NCBI GenBank assembly: GCA_020216655.1
Contig: JAIWNU010000117.1
Span: 1 to 19,021, forward strand
From: Treponema sp.
GTDB taxonomy: Bacteria; Spirochaetota; Spirochaetia; Treponematales; Breznakiellaceae
Direction of reading: 5' to 3'
DNA length: 19,021 bases
The notes below the pieces were generated by a model that made no database searches, was not told the DNA's origin, and was given only the letters and a program-made list of their open reading frames with translations. Both the position numbers and the translations under genes were made by a program. Position 1 is the first letter of the stretch. Each line of letters opens with the position of its first letter. Shown here in pieces: positions 15,791 through 19,021 of this stretch.

Positions 15791-15796
15791 AAGACT

Positions 15797-16360
15797 ATGC
15801 CGCTGCATGGATTTCCACCTGTTGTTTTTCAAGATTCCCAATTCCTCGTCCTCGGCTCTTTTCCAAGCGAAGCAAGTTTAGCAGAGGGTTTTTATTACGG
15901 CCACGAACGCAACCACTTTTGGCCCCTCTTAGCCATTATTGCAGGGACATCGGTTCCCAGCTCTATTGATGAAAAAAAGAAGTTGCTCGAAAAAAGTCAT
16001 ATTGCCCTCTGGGATATGGTTGCATCCTGCGAACGGAAGGGAAGCTTGGACCAAAACATCCGGGAAAGTGAACTTAACGATATAGGCTTGTTCTTAGAAT
16101 CGCACCATACTATTAGCCGGATACTGTTAAATGGAAGACGGGCTACGGAGCTCTTTTTTAGGCACCTTATCCGCAAAGGAGAACTTCTTCCCGACATTGG
16201 TTCAGTGTGGGAATGGGAAGGTTTTGGAGCAAAGCGAGTCTTAGTGTTTCCACTCCCCTCTACAAGCCCAGTCCCCAGCAGAAAGTACCGCAACCTAGCA
16301 GACAAACTGCCGCTCTGGGAACGGGCGCTGCAAAAAGGTGAACAGTTTGAGAGGGGGTAG
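15797..16360 (+). CDS. DNA-deoxyinosine glycosylase, UDG superfamily
   Basis: This base-excision repair protein of 187 residues belongs to the uracil-DNA glycosylase superfamily, in the branch active on hypoxanthine (deoxyinosine) in DNA. The N-terminal L-V-L-G-S-F-P-S-E-A-S-L at 17-28, G-x-x-Y-x-H-x-R-N-H-F-W at 31-42 with the presumed active-site Asn39, and the C-terminal L-P-S-T-S-P-V near 147 are the family landmarks. The frame runs 35 codons further upstream through the groEL terminator, which cannot be coding, so the ATG at 15797 is taken. There is no Shine-Dalgarno; a TATAAT lies 6 nt upstream. Its 3' end faces adenosine deaminase, another hypoxanthine-related enzyme, but a functional link is only a guess. 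Confidence 0.87.
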   Translation: MPLHGFPPVVFQDSQFLVLGSFPSEASLAEGFYYGHERNHFWPLLAIIAGTSVPSSIDEKKKLLEKSHIALWDMVASCERKGSLDQNIRESELNDIGLFLESHHTISRILLNGRRATELFFRHLIRKGELLPDIGSVWEWEGFGAKRVLVFPLPSTSPVPSRKYRNLADKLPLWERALQKGEQFERG

Positions 16361-16392
16361 CCCGCAACGGAGGAAGACGATCGGTTTTTGTA

Positions 16393-16428
16393 ACAGCGGG
16401 GCTCCGCGGCCGAGCGGAGACACGCTGT
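16393..16428. repeat. Two-tier stem-loop between convergent genes
   Basis: Outer arms ACAGCG (16393-16398) and CGCTGT (16423-16428) enclose, across a symmetric 3x3 internal loop, inner arms CTCCGC (16402-16407) and GCGGAG (16414-16419) with a 6-nt loop. No T-run follows on either strand. It may be a Rho-independent-like pause, a 3'-end stabiliser or a dispersed repeat. Confidence 0.55.
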
Positions 16429-16463
16429 GCCGAGATGATAAAGCGGCTTCCGGAGTGCGGGCG

Positions 16464-16481
16464 AGGGGGAGACTTCCCCCT
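16464..16481. repeat. GC-rich hairpin downstream of adenosine deaminase
   Basis: AGGGGGA (16464-16470), loop GACT, TCCCCCT (16475-16481), 30 bp beyond the adenosine deaminase stop codon. The stem is strong but no U-run follows in that gene's direction, so it is an atypical terminator or a stability element. Confidence 0.5.
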
Positions 16482-16511
16482 ATGAAAATAAACGGAACCT
16501 AAGATAAGCAG

Positions 16512-17723
16512 CTACTCGCGGATACCGAACTTTTGAGCGATACGGTCGTAGTAATTCAGAACCGAGCGGACCCAGGCCCGTTTTTGGGGATAGGAATGGT
16601 AATAAAAGGAGCGCTTAAAACCATAGGCGATGATGTTTTTGAGGTCGTGGGCCGTGATGGGAAAGTTATCCAGGGCGAGGTGATATTCTTTGCAGATGCT
16701 GGTGTTGGAAACGAGGCGGTTATCGGTGCAGAGAGTGACTGAAAGCTTTTGTTCTAACATGCGTCTAAAAGAATGCTGCTCGAGTTCTTTTAGGTCAGGG
16801 GTGGTTTGCATGTTGCTGGTGAGGCAGACTTCCACGGTGATGCGGCGGTTTGCAATATAGTTTACCAGTTCCCGCACATAGGTTTCCGGGTCCTGTTCAT
16901 GGGGAGCGCGGATCAGGTCGGTATCAAAGAGGTGGAGGCCATGGCCGATTCGGTCCGCCTGGAGTTTTGTGACGGCCTGGAAAATACTTTCGGGGCCAAA
17001 GGCTTCTCCGGCGTGGACTGTTTTATGAAGAAAGCCCTTTTCGACAAGTTCATAGCTTGCCTGGTGGTCGCTGGCTGGATAGCCGTACTCTGCGCCTGCC
17101 AGGTCAAAGCCGACGATTTGTATTGATGAACGGGATCGGAGCTGTACCGCTGCCTTTGCCAGTTCAAGGCTTGCCCCGCTGATGATTTCCGTTTGGCTAG
17201 AGAACTCGTGCATACGGCTGTAGTCCCGGTAATAGGGAGAAAAATCCTTGGTAAAAAACCGCATTGCACAGACGATAATGCCGTAGTCATATTCCGGTTC
17301 TTCTTGAGGTCTAGTTCGGTTGAGTTCGTCCCGGGCATCCCGCAGGCCCTGATCTACCGCTTCCATGACATCCCAAAAACTGAGGGTTTCTGACATGAGG
17401 AGCTGGGGCGCAAAACGGACTTCTATATAACGGACCCCTTCGGTAGCATTGTCCTTAAAAAGCTCATAGGAGACCCGGTAAAGGGCTTCCCGGCTGCGAA
17501 GCACCGCGGTTGTATAAGCAAAACCCGCAAGGTACTCCTCGAGGTTGCGGTAGGAGTCCTTAAAGACCTGTTTCCGCAGCCCCGCCTCATCCATGGCGGG
17601 TAGTTCAATATCCGCCTGTTTTGCCAGGTCTATCAGGGTATTGATTCGGAGACTGCCGTCCAGATGGACATGGAGATCCGTCTTGGGAATTGCATGGATA
17701 AACTCGTCAGAAAAGTACTGCAT
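16512..17723 (-). CDS. add: Adenosine deaminase
   Basis: This metal-dependent amidohydrolase of 403 residues converts adenosine (or deoxyadenosine) to inosine in purine salvage. Zinc ligands are visible as D-L-H-V-H-L-D-G-S (His18, His20), V-H-A-G-E with the catalytic Glu, R-I-G-H-G, and the late L-C-T-D-N-R-L-V-S-N-T carrying the metal Asp. The T-D-N form replaces the commoner T-D-D but occurs in bacterial relatives. It is about 50 residues longer than typical bacterial enzymes because of an insertion around residues 110-155 (R-P-Q-E-E-P-E-Y-D-Y and an aromatic-rich stretch). AAGGA six nt before the ATG at 17723 supports the start. Adenine or another adenosine-like compound as substrate cannot be excluded. 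Confidence 0.9.
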   Translation of the reverse strand: MQYFSDEFIHAIPKTDLHVHLDGSLRINTLIDLAKQADIELPAMDEAGLRKQVFKDSYRNLEEYLAGFAYTTAVLRSREALYRVSYELFKDNATEGVRYIEVRFAPQLLMSETLSFWDVMEAVDQGLRDARDELNRTRPQEEPEYDYGIIVCAMRFFTKDFSPYYRDYSRMHEFSSQTEIISGASLELAKAAVQLRSRSSIQIVGFDLAGAEYGYPASDHQASYELVEKGFLHKTVHAGEAFGPESIFQAVTKLQADRIGHGLHLFDTDLIRAPHEQDPETYVRELVNYIANRRITVEVCLTSNMQTTPDLKELEQHSFRRMLEQKLSVTLCTDNRLVSNTSICKEYHLALDNFPITAHDLKNIIAYGFKRSFYYHSYPQKRAWVRSVLNYYDRIAQKFGIRE

Positions 17724-17761
17724 GGCCCATCCTTGTGTGTGACTGTCTACTAATAATCATC

Positions 17762-17782
17762 GCAAATCCTAAAAGGATTTGC
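17762..17782. repeat. Hairpin A of a paired repeat element
   Basis: GCAAATCCT (17762-17770), loop AAA, AGGATTTGC (17774-17782): perfect 9-bp arms. It is separated by only three bases from hairpin B and lies between divergent genes, where a terminator is not needed. Confidence 0.65.
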
Positions 17783-17785
17783 TAG

Positions 17786-17822
17786 GGCATCTCTAAAAAC
17801 TAACAAAGTTTTTAGAGATGCC
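17786..17822. repeat. Hairpin B of a paired repeat element
   Basis: GGCATCTCTAAAAACT (17786-17801), loop AACAA, AGTTTTTAGAGATGCC (17807-17822): perfect 16-bp arms. It follows hairpin A directly; together they span about 61 bp and resemble a small dispersed (REP- or MITE-like) element inserted between the adenosine deaminase and TPR genes. Confidence 0.7.
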
Positions 17823-17864
17823 AATAATAGACTTTTGGGCGTTTTTGCGATACAAAGATGGTAT

Positions 17865-19021
17865 ATGTGGCAATTTCTGAAAAATCTACCTTTATTGCGT
17901 TTGTTTAGCAAACCGCAGATAGACACCGAAGAGCTCAAAGAAGAACGATGGGTGGCAGATTTTTCAAAACCCCATAAGGCCCGTTTTGTGCCCGACTCTG
18001 GTCCTACCTACGAAAGTGCTCTGAGTAAGGCAGGACTTTCCCTTACCCTTAAAAAGGGGTTTCAGCTTGCCTGGGTGGAGGATCCACTGTTCCGCTATGC
18101 GGATGTAGTGCTTGAGGCGAAATTAAGCCTGCATGCTGGCGGCGGATATGGGGCTACAGGGTTACAGTTCCGTAGAACCGATGATTCTACCTATTATTCA
18201 TTCCTCATCTCCACTAAGGGATACTACCGCTTTGATGTGCTTTTTAACGGTACCACGATGCCCCTCATCGGCTGGACCGAAATACCGGAGACCATAACTG
18301 CTACGGGGCAGGGCGAAAAAACGGAAACGCCCTATTCGGTCCGAATCATTGCTTTAAGCGATAAATTTACTTTTATTATCAACGACAAATGGGCAGGGGA
18401 AATTACTGACGATACGATACCTGCGGGAAAGATTGCATTTTCAGTGGTCTCCTATGAGTCATCAGGTTCGCCTCTTACCGGACAGCTCCATTCACTGGTA
18501 GTGGATTCTCGGACCATAGAGGTGGAAGCGGTACATCTGCGATGGAACCGCTTTATTAAGGTTGATCCGCAGGCCCGATTCAGACTGGCCGAAACCTTTT
18601 TGGCCATGAACCAGCCCCTTTCTGCTCTGGTACAAATTAAGCGGATATGGAAAACCGCCGGCGCCCCCCGCAGTCAGGAAGAACTCCTCTTTGCAGCCCG
18701 CTGCGCCCTCCAGCTTTCCCTGTATAGCGAAGCGGAAGAGTATCTGAATCACTGTCTTGAATCGGACATAGAGTCCGATGCGGGGCGCAGCGCCCTTGTA
18801 GAAAAGGCTAAACTCCTGTACCTCCAAAGCCGGTATGCGGATCTGGAAGAACATGCCCGGACGGCTTTGGAGTTTTTTCCCCAGGACCCCATTTTACATA
18901 CCCTGCTCGGACATGCATACATGAATCTGGGAAGGCCTGATTTAGCGGGCCAGGCCTATGACCAGGGACTTGAATTTGATAGGGAAAATGGACTCATTGC
19001 TCAAAATGCGGGCAGTGCCTA
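17865..19021 (+). CDS. TPR protein with N-terminal beta-rich domain (3' end outside window)
   Basis: An uninterrupted frame of 385 codons runs from the ATG at 17865 to the last base, so the gene is cut by the window edge. Residues 60-215 are beta-rich, with a G-x-G-A-T-G-L-Q-F-R-R-T-D-D-S-T-Y-Y-S-F core and I-I-N-D-K-W-A-G. This resembles the concanavalin-like (DUF1080-type) sandwich found in carbohydrate-active proteins. Residues 235-375 are helical with TPR-like units (A-E-T-F-L-A-M-N-Q-P-x-x-A-L; L-L-G-H-A-Y-M-N-L-G-R-P-D-L-A-G-Q-A-Y). The N-terminus M-W-Q-F-L-K has only a short hydrophobic stretch, not a clear signal peptide. No Shine-Dalgarno is visible. The function is unknown; ligand sensing plus protein assembly is an inference. 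Confidence 0.8.
   Translation, partial: MWQFLKNLPLLRLFSKPQIDTEELKEERWVADFSKPHKARFVPDSGPTYESALSKAGLSLTLKKGFQLAWVEDPLFRYADVVLEAKLSLHAGGGYGATGLQFRRTDDSTYYSFLISTKGYYRFDVLFNGTTMPLIGWTEIPETITATGQGEKTETPYSVRIIALSDKFTFIINDKWAGEITDDTIPAGKIAFSVVSYESSGSPLTGQLHSLVVDSRTIEVEAVHLRWNRFIKVDPQARFRLAETFLAMNQPLSALVQIKRIWKTAGAPRSQEELLFAARCALQLSLYSEAEEYLNHCLESDIESDAGRSALVEKAKLLYLQSRYADLEEHARTALEFFPQDPILHTLLGHAYMNLGRPDLAGQAYDQGLEFDRENGLIAQNAGSA

Noticed and set aside
15692..15796. Upstream 35 codons of the glycosylase frame
   Set aside because: They run through the groEL hairpins and terminator, so they cannot be a conserved N-terminus.
18492..18854. Minus-strand frame of 120 codons in the TPR region
   Set aside because: It overlaps a continuous plus-strand coding frame with TPR-like units to the window end.

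Overview
The window looks like a chromosomal segment of a Treponema-type spirochaete. The best evidence is a translationally coupled pair resembling the treponemal membrane antigens TmpA and TmpB (an Ala/Lys-rich lipoprotein overlapping by ATGA a periplasmic protein with a C-terminal LysM-like domain). A groEL without an adjacent groES and a CarboxypepTaq-type M32 peptidase fit the same picture. The species assignment is an inference. I saw no rRNA or tRNA gene, CRISPR array, transposase or phage gene.

Layout. 1-299: a strong leftward promoter with an upstream A-tract block and a GC-rich discriminator, probably the start of a gene leaving the window. 300-1740: two divergent CDP-alcohol phosphatidyltransferases that share a palindromic promoter region. 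1747-6467 (minus strand): a PAS/HisKA_2 sensor kinase, a cytidylate-kinase-like protein with a C-terminal BON-like domain, an M32 carboxypeptidase and an unknown membrane protein. 6517-7077 (plus): a NUDIX hydrolase of ADP-ribose pyrophosphatase type. 7050-9166 (minus): tmpA-like and tmpB-like genes. 9291-9527 (plus): a PC4/YdbC-like single-stranded nucleic acid binding protein. 9543-11058 (minus): class I DAHP synthase, then RNase HI. 11136-13767 (minus): the two subunits of the iron-sulfur L-serine dehydratase and a Gfo/Idh/MocA oxidoreductase, chained by overlapping start and stop codons. 14023-15660 (plus): groEL, followed by a cluster of hairpins and a strong terminator. 15797-16360 (plus): a DNA-deoxyinosine glycosylase-type UDG superfamily protein. 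16512-17723 (minus): adenosine deaminase. 17865-19021 (plus): a TPR protein truncated by the window end and carrying a beta-rich N-terminal domain; its frame stays open to the last base.

Most genes are housekeeping: phospholipid synthesis, chaperone, nucleotide and serine catabolism, aromatic synthesis, DNA repair. The less ordinary material is regulatory and structural. Three divergent gene pairs have inverted repeats lying in or over their promoters. Several genes lack a Shine-Dalgarno sequence and have a -10-like hexamer 6-9 nt before the start codon, suggesting leaderless mRNAs. Two intergenic hairpin clusters look like small dispersed repeats. Two signalling-type proteins, the kinase-like/BON fusion and the HisKA_2 sensor, have lost residues expected in their nucleotide-binding motifs. 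I found no clearly new multi-gene system; the findings are ranked accordingly.
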